DNA of 11,582 bases, taken from NCBI GenBank assembly GCA_964610575.1, contig CAZSYX010000092.1, positions 1 through 11,582 on the forward strand, given 5' to 3'. The notes beneath the pieces were generated by a model that had not been told where the DNA came from, did no database searches, and saw nothing but the letters and a program-made list of their open reading frames with translations. This DNA is from JADJWR01 sp964610575 (GTDB taxonomy: Bacteria > Pseudomonadota > Gammaproteobacteria > Burkholderiales > Burkholderiaceae_F). Shown here piece after piece: positions 5,661 to 11,582 of this stretch; the first letter of the stretch is position 1, and the number at the start of each line of letters is the position of its first letter. The position numbers and the translations under genes were made by a program.

Positions 5661-6464
5661 CTACGTGCCGCGCCGCTTGGCGAGGATCAGCCGCGCCAGT
5701 TCGGCGAAGCCCGCGCCCTCGGCGCCGCGCATCACGTAGGTGGGCGGGTGCTCGATCGAGTCGGCGAAGTCGGCGATGTTGGCCACCGCGATCGAGTTCG
5801 GAAAGAAGCGGAACATCGGTTCGTCGTTGGGCGAGTCGCCGACGAACGCCAGCCGGTCGCGCTCGCTCTCGAGGTCGATGCCGAACTGCTCGCGCATCAG
5901 CCGGCGGGTCATGGTCAGCTTGTCGTAGCTTCCGAACCAGGCGTTCACATGGATCGAGCTGACCTTCACCGTCAGCCCGTGGCCGTGCAGCAGGTCGACC
6001 ACCTTCCGCACCTGCTCGTTGCCGAGCGCCGGCACGTCCTCGCACCAGTCGATCGCCAGATCGGCTTCGCGGTAGCGCTGGTCGGCGGCCAGCGCGGTGC
6101 CGGGCACCTCTCGCAGCACTTGCTTGCCGATCTCGGCCAGCCGCGCGCGGTCCTGCTCGCGCTGCGCATCGTCGCGCGCCCAGGCGCGGGTCATGCGGCG
6201 CGTTGCATGGTCGTAGCGGAAGTAGAAGGCGCCGTTCTCGCCGACCACCGCCGTCACCGGCCAGAAGCGCGCGATCAGGTCGCACCAGCCGGCCGGACGC
6301 CCGGTGACCGGCACCACGTGCACGCCGGCAGCCTGCAGTTGTTCCATCGCGCGGTAGGCGGCGGCGCCGAGGCGGCCATCGGTGGTCATCGTGCCGTCGA
6401 TGTCGGCGAGCAGCGTGTGCACGCGCGCCACCGCCGCCTTCGGCCAGGCCGAGGCGCGCTTCAC
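5661..6464 (-). CDS. HAD-IIB family phosphatase
   Basis: This is a 267-residue cytoplasmic HAD-superfamily hydrolase. Motif I is DIDGT (21-25; Asp21 is the nucleophile and Asp23 the acid/base), motif II is the Thr in PVTGRP (52-57), motif III is Lys182 in YDKLT, and motif IV is GDSPND (209-214). The large insert between motifs II and III is a C2 cap, as in mannosyl-3-phosphoglycerate, trehalose-6-phosphate and sucrose phosphatases, so a sugar- or polyol-phosphate substrate is likely. All catalytic residues are present. The GTG start at 6464 overlaps the stop codon of the acyl carrier protein gene (GTGA), which implies translational coupling; the next ATG would cut into motif I and is excluded. 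gpsA follows 29 bases downstream. The exact substrate cannot be read from sequence. Confidence 0.85.
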   Translation of the reverse strand: MKRASAWPKAAVARVHTLLADIDGTMTTDGRLGAAAYRAMEQLQAAGVHVVPVTGRPAGWCDLIARFWPVTAVVGENGAFYFRYDHATRRMTRAWARDDAQREQDRARLAEIGKQVLREVPGTALAADQRYREADLAIDWCEDVPALGNEQVRKVVDLLHGHGLTVKVSSIHVNAWFGSYDKLTMTRRLMREQFGIDLESERDRLAFVGDSPNDEPMFRFFPNSIAVANIADFADSIEHPPTYVMRGAEGAGFAELARLILAKRRGT

Positions 6465-6703
6465 AGTTTCTTGCCGCAGTAGTCGACCAGTTTGTCCAGC
6501 GTGGTCAGCTTGGCGGCGTCGGCATCCGGGATGTCGATGCCTAGCTTGGCGTGCAGCGCGACGAGGAAGTTGAGCCAGTCGGCCGAGTCCAGATCGACCT
6601 GGTCGCGCAGCGGCTTGGCAGGGGCGAGTGCGGCGGCGTCGATCTCGGGGGCAATGCCGGTCAGCGCATCGAGGATCGCGGCGAGCAGTTCTTCTCGTGT
6701 CAT
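6461..6703 (-). CDS. Acyl carrier protein
   Basis: The 80-residue acidic protein is of classic ACP size. DLDSADWLNFLVAL (37-50) is helix II with Ser40 as the expected 4'-phosphopantetheine attachment site; the usual DSL is DSA here. The flanking KLGIDIPDAD (53-62) and a C-terminal helix complete the four-helix bundle. It begins 9 bases after the E2 stop codon and overlaps the HAD phosphatase start, so it is firmly part of the PDH operon rather than a fatty-acid synthesis cluster. Possible jobs are holding octanoyl groups for lipoylation of the neighbouring E2, or accepting acyl groups made by the complex. Neither is proven. It is unlikely to be the housekeeping AcpP, which normally sits between fabG and fabF. 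Confidence 0.9.
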   Translation of the reverse strand: MTREELLAAILDALTGIAPEIDAAALAPAKPLRDQVDLDSADWLNFLVALHAKLGIDIPDADAAKLTTLDKLVDYCGKKL

Positions 6704-6712
6704 GGCTGGGCC

Positions 6713-7939
6713 TTAGGGCCTGGTCAGTTCGGCCGGATTCTGCAGCAGCTCGCGCAGCGCGGCGAGGAAGAGCCCTCCGCGATGGCCGTCGCTGACGCGG
6801 TGGTCGGCGGCGAGCGTCGCGGTGACGACCGGCGCCACGCGCAGGCCGCCGCCGACCGCCCACGGCCGCTCGGTCACGCGGCCGAAGCCGACCAGCGCCA
6901 CCTGCGGCGGATAGATGATGCCGTAGACGGCGCCCACGCCCTGGTCGCCGAGGCTGGTGACGGTGATCGTGCCGGCCGACAGCTCCGTGCTCTTCAGCGA
7001 CCCCGCGCGGGTACGGCGGATCAGGTCGAGCAGTTCGCGGTTCAACTGGTCGATGTCCTTGCGGTCGACGTCCAGCAGCGCAGGGGTCACGAGCCCGCCG
7101 GCGCGCAGCGAGATCGCCACGCCGATGTGGATGCCGTCGCCCGGCGCGAAGGCGTCGTCCCTGTAGTAACCGTTCAGTTCCGGATAGCGGCGCAGCGCGG
7201 CGGCCACGCACTTGAGCAGCAGCGGCGCGAGCAGCAGCCGGTCGGTCACGCCGCGCGATATGTTCTGCTGCGCGAGCCACTGCATCGCCTCGATCAGCGG
7301 CACGTCCTCGGCGAGGTAATAGTGCGGGATCTCGCGCTTGCTGCGCGCCATCGCCGCGCCGATCACCTTGCGCATCTGCGCCGAGCGTTCGGCCATCGTC
7401 GCCGCAGCCGGCGCTGCCGGGGCAGGGGCTTTGGCCGCGGGCGGCGGTGCTGCTGCGGCGCGCGCGGCCTGCTCGACATCGGCGAGCGCGACCGTGCCGT
7501 CGGCACCTGCCGGCACCTTGTCGCTGTCGATGCCAAGTTCGAGGGCTCGCTTGCGCGCCGCGGGCGAGACGCGTCGCCGCCCGGCCGGCGCCGCTGCCAC
7601 CGGCCTTGCTGCAGCAGGCGGTGCCACCGGGGCGGGCGCAACGGTCGGCTTCGCCGCGGGCAGGGCCGGCGCGATCCGGCGCTCGACCTCGGCCTCCGAC
7701 TCTCCCGCCTCGCGCAGGATCGCCATCGGCGTGCCGACCGGGATCGTCGTCCCGGGCTCGATCAGCAGCCGCTGCACGGTGCCGTCGTGCCAGCACTCGA
7801 CGTCGATCGCCGCCTTGGCGGTGTCGACGACGCAGACGACCTGGCCCTTCTTCACCGTGTCGCCGGGCTGCACGCGCCACTCGAGGAGCTTGCCCTCGTC
7901 CATGTCGGCGCCGAGCGACGGCAGGCGGAATTCGATCAT
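6713..7939 (-). CDS. pdhC: Pyruvate dehydrogenase complex E2, dihydrolipoamide acyltransferase
   Basis: The 408-residue E2 core subunit transfers the acyl group from E1 through its lipoyl arm to CoA. One lipoyl domain spans residues 1-77, with Lys42 in VDTAKAAID as the lipoylation site (commonly ETDKA). An Ala/Pro linker follows, then a peripheral subunit-binding domain at about 124-156 (VSPAARKRALELGID), a second Ala/Pro linker (about 160-180), and the catalytic domain from about 185. The active-site motif is ADHRVSDG (378-385) with His380 and Asp384. A single lipoyl domain is the short form of the family. The gene starts 12 bases after E1-beta and has only a weak ribosome-binding site, suggesting coupling. 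Acetoin or branched-chain complexes are alternatives, but the E1 sequence favours pyruvate. No E3 gene is in the window, so one must be shared from elsewhere. Confidence 0.93.
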   Translation of the reverse strand: MIEFRLPSLGADMDEGKLLEWRVQPGDTVKKGQVVCVVDTAKAAIDVECWHDGTVQRLLIEPGTTIPVGTPMAILREAGESEAEVERRIAPALPAAKPTVAPAPVAPPAAARPVAAAPAGRRRVSPAARKRALELGIDSDKVPAGADGTVALADVEQAARAAAAPPPAAKAPAPAAPAAATMAERSAQMRKVIGAAMARSKREIPHYYLAEDVPLIEAMQWLAQQNISRGVTDRLLLAPLLLKCVAAALRRYPELNGYYRDDAFAPGDGIHIGVAISLRAGGLVTPALLDVDRKDIDQLNRELLDLIRRTRAGSLKSTELSAGTITVTSLGDQGVGAVYGIIYPPQVALVGFGRVTERPWAVGGGLRVAPVVTATLAADHRVSDGHRGGLFLAALRELLQNPAELTRP

Positions 7940-7951
7940 CGTTGCGAACCG

Positions 7952-8944
7952 CTATGCCTTGCCGCAGACCTGCCGCACGGCGGCGACGATCTTCGGCGGC
8001 ATCGGCAGCGCGGCCTCTTCCATGTGCTTGGCGTAGGGGATCGGCACCTCCTCGGTGCACACGCGCGCCGGCGGCGCGTCGAGGTCGTAGAAGGCGCGCT
8101 CGCCGATGCCGGCCATGATCTCCGCGGCCAGGCTGCAGGTGCGCCAGCCTTCGTCGACGACGACCACGCGGTGCGTCCTTTGCACCGAGGCGACGATGGT
8201 GTCCCAGTCCAGCGGCCGCAGCACGCGCAGGTCGATGACCTCGGCCTCGATCCCTTCGCGGGCCAGTTCGTCGGCTGCCGCGATCGCGCGCGGCAGGCTG
8301 CCGCCGTAGGTGGCGATGGTCGCATCCCTGCCGGCACGCCGCACGGCGGCGCGCTCGATGTCGACCGCCGGCGGCGGATCGGCCAGCGTCCCTTCGAGGT
8401 TGTAAAGCTGCGCGTGCTCGAAGATCACCACCGGATCGGGGTCGGCGAGCGCCGGCGCGAGCATGCCGCGCGCATCCTCGATCGTCGCCGGGGCCAGCAC
8501 GCGGATGCCTGGCACGTGCGCGTACCAGACCTCGAGGCTGTGCGAATGCTGCGCGGCCAGTTGCCGGCCGGCACCGGTGGCCATGCGGATGACGATCGGC
8601 ACCGAGAACTGCCCGCCGGACATGTGGCGCAGCGTCGCGGCGGTGTTGACGATCTGGTCGAGCGCCAGCAGGCTGAAGTTCACCGTCATCACCTCGACGA
8701 TCGGCCGCATGCCGCCGAGCGCCGCGCCGATGCCGGCGCCGACGAAGGCCAGTTCCGACAGCGGCGTGTCGCGGATGCGGTCTTCGCCGAAGTCCGCCAG
8801 CAGCCCTTTGCTCACCGCATAGGCGCCGCCGTAGCGGCCGACGTCCTCGCCCATCAGGAACACCCGCGGGTCGCGCGTCAGCGCCTCGCGGTGCGCCTCG
8901 CGCAGCGCTTCGCGGTAGGTAGTGGATCTCACGACGGCGTCCAT
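7952..8944 (-). CDS. pdhB: Pyruvate dehydrogenase E1 component, beta subunit
   Basis: This 330-residue transketolase-like subunit forms the alpha2beta2 E1 with the product of the gene just upstream. MGEDVGRYGGAYAVSKGL (31-48), RDTPLSELAFVGAGIGAA (58-75, with the catalytic Glu64), MTVNFSLLALDQIVN (86-100) and AAQHSHSLEVWYAHVPG (130-146, with His133) are the family's signature blocks; the C-terminal part is the usual transketolase C domain. The ATG at 8944 is preferred over an in-frame TTG at 8962 because the sequence GGGGAT precedes the ATG at good spacing and homology starts there. It is separated by 28 bases from the E1-alpha stop, and the repeat that forms the end of E1-alpha ends close to its ribosome-binding site. 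Confidence 0.94.
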   Translation of the reverse strand: MDAVVRSTTYREALREAHREALTRDPRVFLMGEDVGRYGGAYAVSKGLLADFGEDRIRDTPLSELAFVGAGIGAALGGMRPIVEVMTVNFSLLALDQIVNTAATLRHMSGGQFSVPIVIRMATGAGRQLAAQHSHSLEVWYAHVPGIRVLAPATIEDARGMLAPALADPDPVVIFEHAQLYNLEGTLADPPPAVDIERAAVRRAGRDATIATYGGSLPRAIAAADELAREGIEAEVIDLRVLRPLDWDTIVASVQRTHRVVVVDEGWRTCSLAAEIMAGIGERAFYDLDAPPARVCTEEVPIPYAKHMEEAALPMPPKIVAAVRQVCGKA

Positions 8945-8972
8945 CCGTATCCCCGCATGCAAGGGCGGCTAG

Positions 8973-10046
8973 CTAGCGCGGGCCACCCCTCTCCCCTCGC
9001 GGGAGAGGGGCCGGGGGAGAGGGGGCCACCGCCGGCGTGCAGACGTCGCGCGCCAGTTCCTCGACCGGCTCCCAGCTGCCCGCCTCGGCGAAGCGCACCG
9101 CCGCGTCGACCTCGGCCATCGCCTCGCGGTCGATCGCCTGGAACTGCTCCTCGCTCATCATGCCCGCCGACTTCAGCCGCTCGGTGAAGGTGTGGATCGG
9201 GCCGTGCTGCTTCCACCGCTCCACCTCGGCCTTGTCGCGGTAGAGCTCGGCGTCGAACATCGAGTGGGCGCGGAAGCGGTAGGTGTGCAGTTCGAGGAAG
9301 AACGGCGCCTGCATGGCGCGCACCTGCGCGACGGCGTCCTTCGCCGCCTCGTGCACCGCCAGCACGTTCATGCCGTTGATGTGCGCCGTCGGCAGGCCGT
9401 AGCTTGCCGCCTTCTTCGTCAGGTCGATCTGCGCCTCGGAGCGCGCCAGCGCGGTGCCCATCGCGTACAGGTTGTTCTCGCAGATGAACAGCACCGGCAG
9501 CTTCCACAGCGCCGCCAGGTTCAGCGACTCGTGGAAGGCGCCCTCGGCGACCGCGCCCTCGCCGAAGAAGCAGGCGGTCACGCAGTTCGGACGAGGCTTC
9601 AGCTTGTCGGCCAGCGCCATGCCCACCGCCAGCGGCAGCCCGCCGCCGACGATGGCGTTGCCGCCGTAGAACCGCGTCGCGGCGTCGAACAGGTGCATCG
9701 AGCCGCCGCGGCCGCGCGAGCAGCCTTCGACCTTGCCGTACATCTCGGCCATGATCGAACCCATGCGCACGCCGCGCAGCAGCGCCTGGCCGTGCTCGCG
9801 GTAGGTGGCGACCACGTTGTCCTGCGGCAGCAGATTCGGCATCACGCCGGCGGCCACCGCCTCCTCGCCGATGTACAGGTGCAGGAAGCCGCGGATCTTG
9901 CCTTCGCCGTATAGCTCGGCGCAACGCTCCTCCAGCCGGCGGATGCGCACCATGTCGCGCACCCGCGCCAGGCAGAACTCGCGCTCGTAGCGCGTCACGT
10001 CGGTCGTGAAGCGCGACAGCTCGGCGATGCGCTCTTCGGGGTTCAT
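8973..10046 (-). CDS. pdhA: Pyruvate dehydrogenase E1 component, alpha subunit
   Basis: The 357-residue alpha subunit carries the thiamine diphosphate site for decarboxylation of pyruvate. IRGFLHLYIGEEAVAAGV (51-68), GRGGSMHLFD (112-121), YGGNAIVGGGLPLAVG (127-142), CFFGEGAVAEGAFHE (159-173), FICENN (187-192) and TYRFRAHSMFD (255-265, the phosphorylation-loop equivalent) closely follow the PDH E1-alpha pattern. The metal-binding GDG motif reads GEG (162-164), a conservative change. The last 16 or so residues (PSPPAPLPRGERGGPR) do not look like PDH; they are encoded by a dispersed palindromic repeat that has replaced or extended the natural end. The ATG overlaps the TGA of the nitroreductase gene (ATGA at 10043-10046), which indicates translational coupling; the ribosome-binding site itself is weak. 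Confidence 0.94.
   Translation of the reverse strand: MNPEERIAELSRFTTDVTRYEREFCLARVRDMVRIRRLEERCAELYGEGKIRGFLHLYIGEEAVAAGVMPNLLPQDNVVATYREHGQALLRGVRMGSIMAEMYGKVEGCSRGRGGSMHLFDAATRFYGGNAIVGGGLPLAVGMALADKLKPRPNCVTACFFGEGAVAEGAFHESLNLAALWKLPVLFICENNLYAMGTALARSEAQIDLTKKAASYGLPTAHINGMNVLAVHEAAKDAVAQVRAMQAPFFLELHTYRFRAHSMFDAELYRDKAEVERWKQHGPIHTFTERLKSAGMMSEEQFQAIDREAMAEVDAAVRFAEAGSWEPVEELARDVCTPAVAPSPPAPLPRGERGGPR
8986..9025. repeat. Dispersed palindromic repeat (PSPPAPLPRGERG type)
   Basis: CCCCTCTCCC (8986-8995) and GGGAGAGGGG (9001-9010) form a perfect 10-bp stem with a 5-base loop, followed by a second GGGGGAGAGGG block at 9013-9023. This pattern is a familiar, many-copy intergenic element of GC-rich proteobacteria whose minus-strand reading gives PSPPAPLPRGERG. 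Here it lies within the 3' end of pdhA, just before pdhB. The transcript hairpin could stabilise or attenuate the operon mRNA between the two genes. Copy number cannot be checked from this window. Confidence 0.75.
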
Positions 10047-10717
10047 CGCTTCGGATAACCGACCGATTGCGCCAGCGCGATTCGCTGGTGCGGCTTCAGC
10101 CCCGCCGCCTGCGTGAAGCCCGGGCGATCGACCATCGCGAAGACCACGCTGGCCAGCCCTTCGGAGGCGCAGAACAGATACACGTTCTGCGCGATGAACG
10201 CGGCATCCGCCGCGGCGTAGGTGCGCCGCGATTCCTCGTCGGCGTTGCCCATCTTCTGCTCGTCGGCGACATAGACCAGCGTCACCGGCGCCTCGCGCGA
10301 ATGCGGCTGCGCGCCGATCTGCGTGCGTACGTCGCGCGCCACGACGCGCTTCAGGCCATGCGCCTTGGCGTCGTAGACGTACAGGCCGTCGGACAGCGCG
10401 ACGTACACGTCGATCTCCTGCCAGTTGCGCGCCGACGGTGCCGTGCGATGGCCATCGGGGCGGTTGATGCCCCACGCGGCCCAAAGCAGGTTCGACAGCA
10501 CCTGCGGCGCCAGCGGCTGCTCGGCGAAACTGCGCGTGGTGCGCCGTTCCTTCAATGCCTGCATCAATGGCTTGCCGCCTTCGGTCTGCGGCGGCGGCAG
10601 CACGATGTCGGCGGGCTGCGCGGCCACCTGGGCGACGGCGAGCAGGGCGGCCAGTAGTGCCGCCTTCAGTGCGGTGATGCGCAGCCGGGTCAGGCGAAGT
10701 CGGGTTCTCGGGTTCAT
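10043..10717 (-). CDS. Exported nitroreductase-family (SagB-like) flavoprotein
   Basis: The 224-residue product starts with a signal-peptide-like segment: an Arg-rich n-region (2-18), a hydrophobic core ALLAALLAVAQVAA (20-33) and likely cleavage before Gln34. The mature part opens with DIVLPPPQTEGGKPLMQALK, then the FMN-binding RRTTRSF (58-64) and TAPSARNW (92-99), typical of the nitroreductase/SagB-like dehydrogenase fold. Family members use FMN to reduce or oxidise varied substrates; the substrate here is unknown. No twin-arginine pair is visible, so Sec export is implied, which is unusual for an FMN protein. The start at 10717 has AGGG 6-9 bases upstream; an in-frame Met at 10804 would extend into the flavodoxin gene. 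It is coupled by ATGA overlap to pdhA and lies 19 bases after the flavodoxin gene. Confidence 0.88.
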   Translation of the reverse strand: MNPRTRLRLTRLRITALKAALLAALLAVAQVAAQPADIVLPPPQTEGGKPLMQALKERRTTRSFAEQPLAPQVLSNLLWAAWGINRPDGHRTAPSARNWQEIDVYVALSDGLYVYDAKAHGLKRVVARDVRTQIGAQPHSREAPVTLVYVADEQKMGNADEESRRTYAAADAAFIAQNVYLFCASEGLASVVFAMVDRPGFTQAAGLKPHQRIALAQSVGYPKR

Positions 10718-10736
10718 GGCGACCCTCAGGTGATGG

Positions 10737-11255
10737 TCACGCGGCGGCGTGTACGTGCACGTGACGAGGCGTCGCGCGCGTGCTGCGTCCGCGCTGCAGC
10801 TCATGCACGAACGCGTCGAGGCGGCTGTCCAGCTGTGCGTCGACCTGCGCTTCCAGCAATGACAGGGTGGCGACCGGCGCGCGATGCGTCAGTTCCTGCA
10901 TCGTCGCGAACACGCGCTGCGCCCCCGAGCCGCCCATCGTGCAGAAGAAGGCGACGCGGTGCTTCAGCGGCTGCCTCTCCAGCCAGCTGCGCGCCGGGCT
11001 GGACAGGCTCCAGAACCACACCGGCGTGCCGATCAGCACGAGCTCGTAGGCGGCCGGGTTCCGGTGCATCGGCCGCAGCGCCGGCGCCAGCCCGGCGATG
11101 GCTTCGATCGCGCACATCGCGTAGCCGGCGATGCCGTCGAGCGGCTGCACGATGCGGATCTCATCGAGATCGGCATCCAGCCGCCGGCCGAGCGCCTGGG
11201 CCACGCGCCTGGTGTGGCCGGTGCGCGAGTGATAGACGATCAGTGTGCGTTTCAT
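10737..11255 (-). CDS. Flavodoxin-family protein
   Basis: The 172-residue cytoplasmic protein has the flavodoxin fold. It begins with a first beta-strand and the FMN phosphate loop LIVYHSRTGHTRRVA (5-19), followed by ELVLIGTPVWFWSLSSPA (71-88) for the second FMN loop and FFCTMGGSGAQRVF (103-116) for the third. The layout is that of flavodoxin/NAD(P)H-dependent oxidoreductase proteins rather than small electron-carrier flavodoxins. The C-terminus is rich in Arg and His (RHVHVHAAA). The ATG at 11255 has GAGGA about 5 bases upstream. It lies 26 bases after the acyl-CoA synthetase gene and 19 bases before the nitroreductase gene, which suggests a two-flavoprotein redox pair within the operon. Partners are unknown. 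Confidence 0.88.
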   Translation of the reverse strand: MKRTLIVYHSRTGHTRRVAQALGRRLDADLDEIRIVQPLDGIAGYAMCAIEAIAGLAPALRPMHRNPAAYELVLIGTPVWFWSLSSPARSWLERQPLKHRVAFFCTMGGSGAQRVFATMQELTHRAPVATLSLLEAQVDAQLDSRLDAFVHELQRGRSTRATPRHVHVHAAA

Positions 11256-11281
11256 GCGGTCCTCGCTGTTTGCAGCCGCTG

Positions 11282-11582
11282 CTACTTGTCCGCCTCGAGC
11301 GTCGAGGTGTCGCCTTCGGGCAGGCCGAGTTCGCGCGCCTTCAGCAGCCGCCTCATGATCTTGCCGCTGCGGGTGCGCGGCAGCTTGGGCGTGAAGTCGA
11401 TTTCCTTCGGCGCCACGGTCGGGCCGAGCCGCTTGCGCGCGTGGCCGAGCAGTTCGCGGCGCAGTTCCTCGCTGGCGACGAAGCCGGTCTTCAGCGAGAC
11501 GAAGGCCTTCACGGTTTCGCCGAGCAGCGGATCGGGCTTGCCGATCACGCCGGCCTCGGCCACCGCCGGGTGCTCCATCAGC
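11282..11582 (-). CDS. Acetyl-CoA synthetase-like AMP-forming ligase, C-terminal end (partial)
   Basis: Only the last 100 codons are in the window; the gene continues past base 11582. They cover the mobile C-terminal domain of an ANL-superfamily ligase: EHPAVAEAGVIGKPDPLLGE, then VKAFVSLK, and the A10 motif LPRTRSGKIMRRLLKARELG with its catalytic lysine (SGK). The ending GDTSTLE is typical of acetate-CoA ligases, so acetate plus ATP plus CoA giving acetyl-CoA is the most likely reaction, though propionate or other short acids are possible. It is the first visible gene of the minus-strand operon, and the operon promoter probably lies upstream, outside the window. Its presence beside PDH means two routes to acetyl-CoA are encoded together. 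Confidence 0.85.
   Translation of the reverse strand, partial: LMEHPAVAEAGVIGKPDPLLGETVKAFVSLKTGFVASEELRRELLGHARKRLGPTVAPKEIDFTPKLPRTRSGKIMRRLLKARELGLPEGDTSTLEADK

Noticed and set aside
8945..8962. Upstream TTG start for E1-beta adding six residues (MHAGIR)
   Set aside because: The ATG at 8944 has a suitable upstream GGGGAT and matches where family homology begins.
6551..9187. 878-codon open frame on the plus strand opposite ACP, E2 and E1-beta
   Set aside because: It runs antisense to three clearly conserved genes, is dominated by Arg/Ala/Gly/His/Asp typical of GC-rich shadow frames, and shows no domain.
8973..10046. E1-alpha as a decaying gene because of GEG and the odd tail
   Set aside because: The frame is intact, all other signature blocks are present, and both changes fall in tolerant or conservative positions.
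10718..10804. 29-residue extension of the nitroreductase-family protein
   Set aside because: It overlaps the flavodoxin gene and would bury the signal peptide; the inner ATG has an AGGG site.
1..11582. CRISPR arrays, tRNA or rRNA genes, insertion sequences, prophage or defence genes
   Set aside because: No spaced direct repeats, cloverleaf sequences, transposase or integrase motifs were seen; all sizeable frames are explained by metabolic or stress genes.

Overview
The window is GC-rich, densely packed bacterial DNA. It most resembles a betaproteobacterium of the Rhodocyclales/Burkholderiales kind. That placement rests on codon use, a ribosome-hibernation/cold-shock fusion protein, a BCAM0308-family protein, an alpha2beta2-type pyruvate dehydrogenase, and a familiar palindromic dispersed repeat at 8986-9025. 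It is inference; no rRNA or tRNA gene is present to confirm it.

Left part, plus strand (1-3301): the 3' part of a DHCR24-like FAD-linked oxidase, a 113-residue four-helix membrane protein of unknown function, a full-length ADP-glucose pyrophosphorylase (glgC), and a 96-residue acidic protein with a GYF-like N-terminal motif. A GC-rich hairpin at 3333-3360 lies between this group and the genes converging from the right.

Right part, minus strand (11582 down to 3378): eleven genes run the same way. In order of transcription they are the 3' end of an acetyl-CoA synthetase-like gene, a flavodoxin, an exported nitroreductase-family flavoprotein, pyruvate dehydrogenase E1-alpha, E1-beta and E2, a free-standing acyl carrier protein, a HAD-IIB phosphatase, a glycerol-3-phosphate dehydrogenase (gpsA), a zinc-ribbon BCAM0308-family protein, and an HPF/RaiA protein fused to a cold-shock domain. 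From the synthetase to gpsA, gaps are at most 29 bases and two junctions overlap (ATGA and GTGA), so this looks like one operon. The last two genes are set apart by 85 and 93 bases. In front of them is a near-consensus FNR/ANR-type box (TTGAC-N4-GTCAT) placed as in an FNR-activated class II promoter.

Taken together, the genes fit carbon and redox management plus dormancy when oxygen is limiting. Acetyl-CoA would come from pyruvate or acetate, flavoproteins would handle electrons, GpsA would consume NADH while making glycerol-3-phosphate, ADP-glucose would feed glycogen, and the HPF fusion would park ribosomes. The most unusual points are the ACP inside a PDH operon, the GpsA/HAD phosphatase pair, the FNR-like promoter, and an E1-alpha whose C-terminus is written by a dispersed repeat. 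No mobile element, CRISPR array or RNA gene was seen, and no stretch longer than 130 bases lacks a gene.
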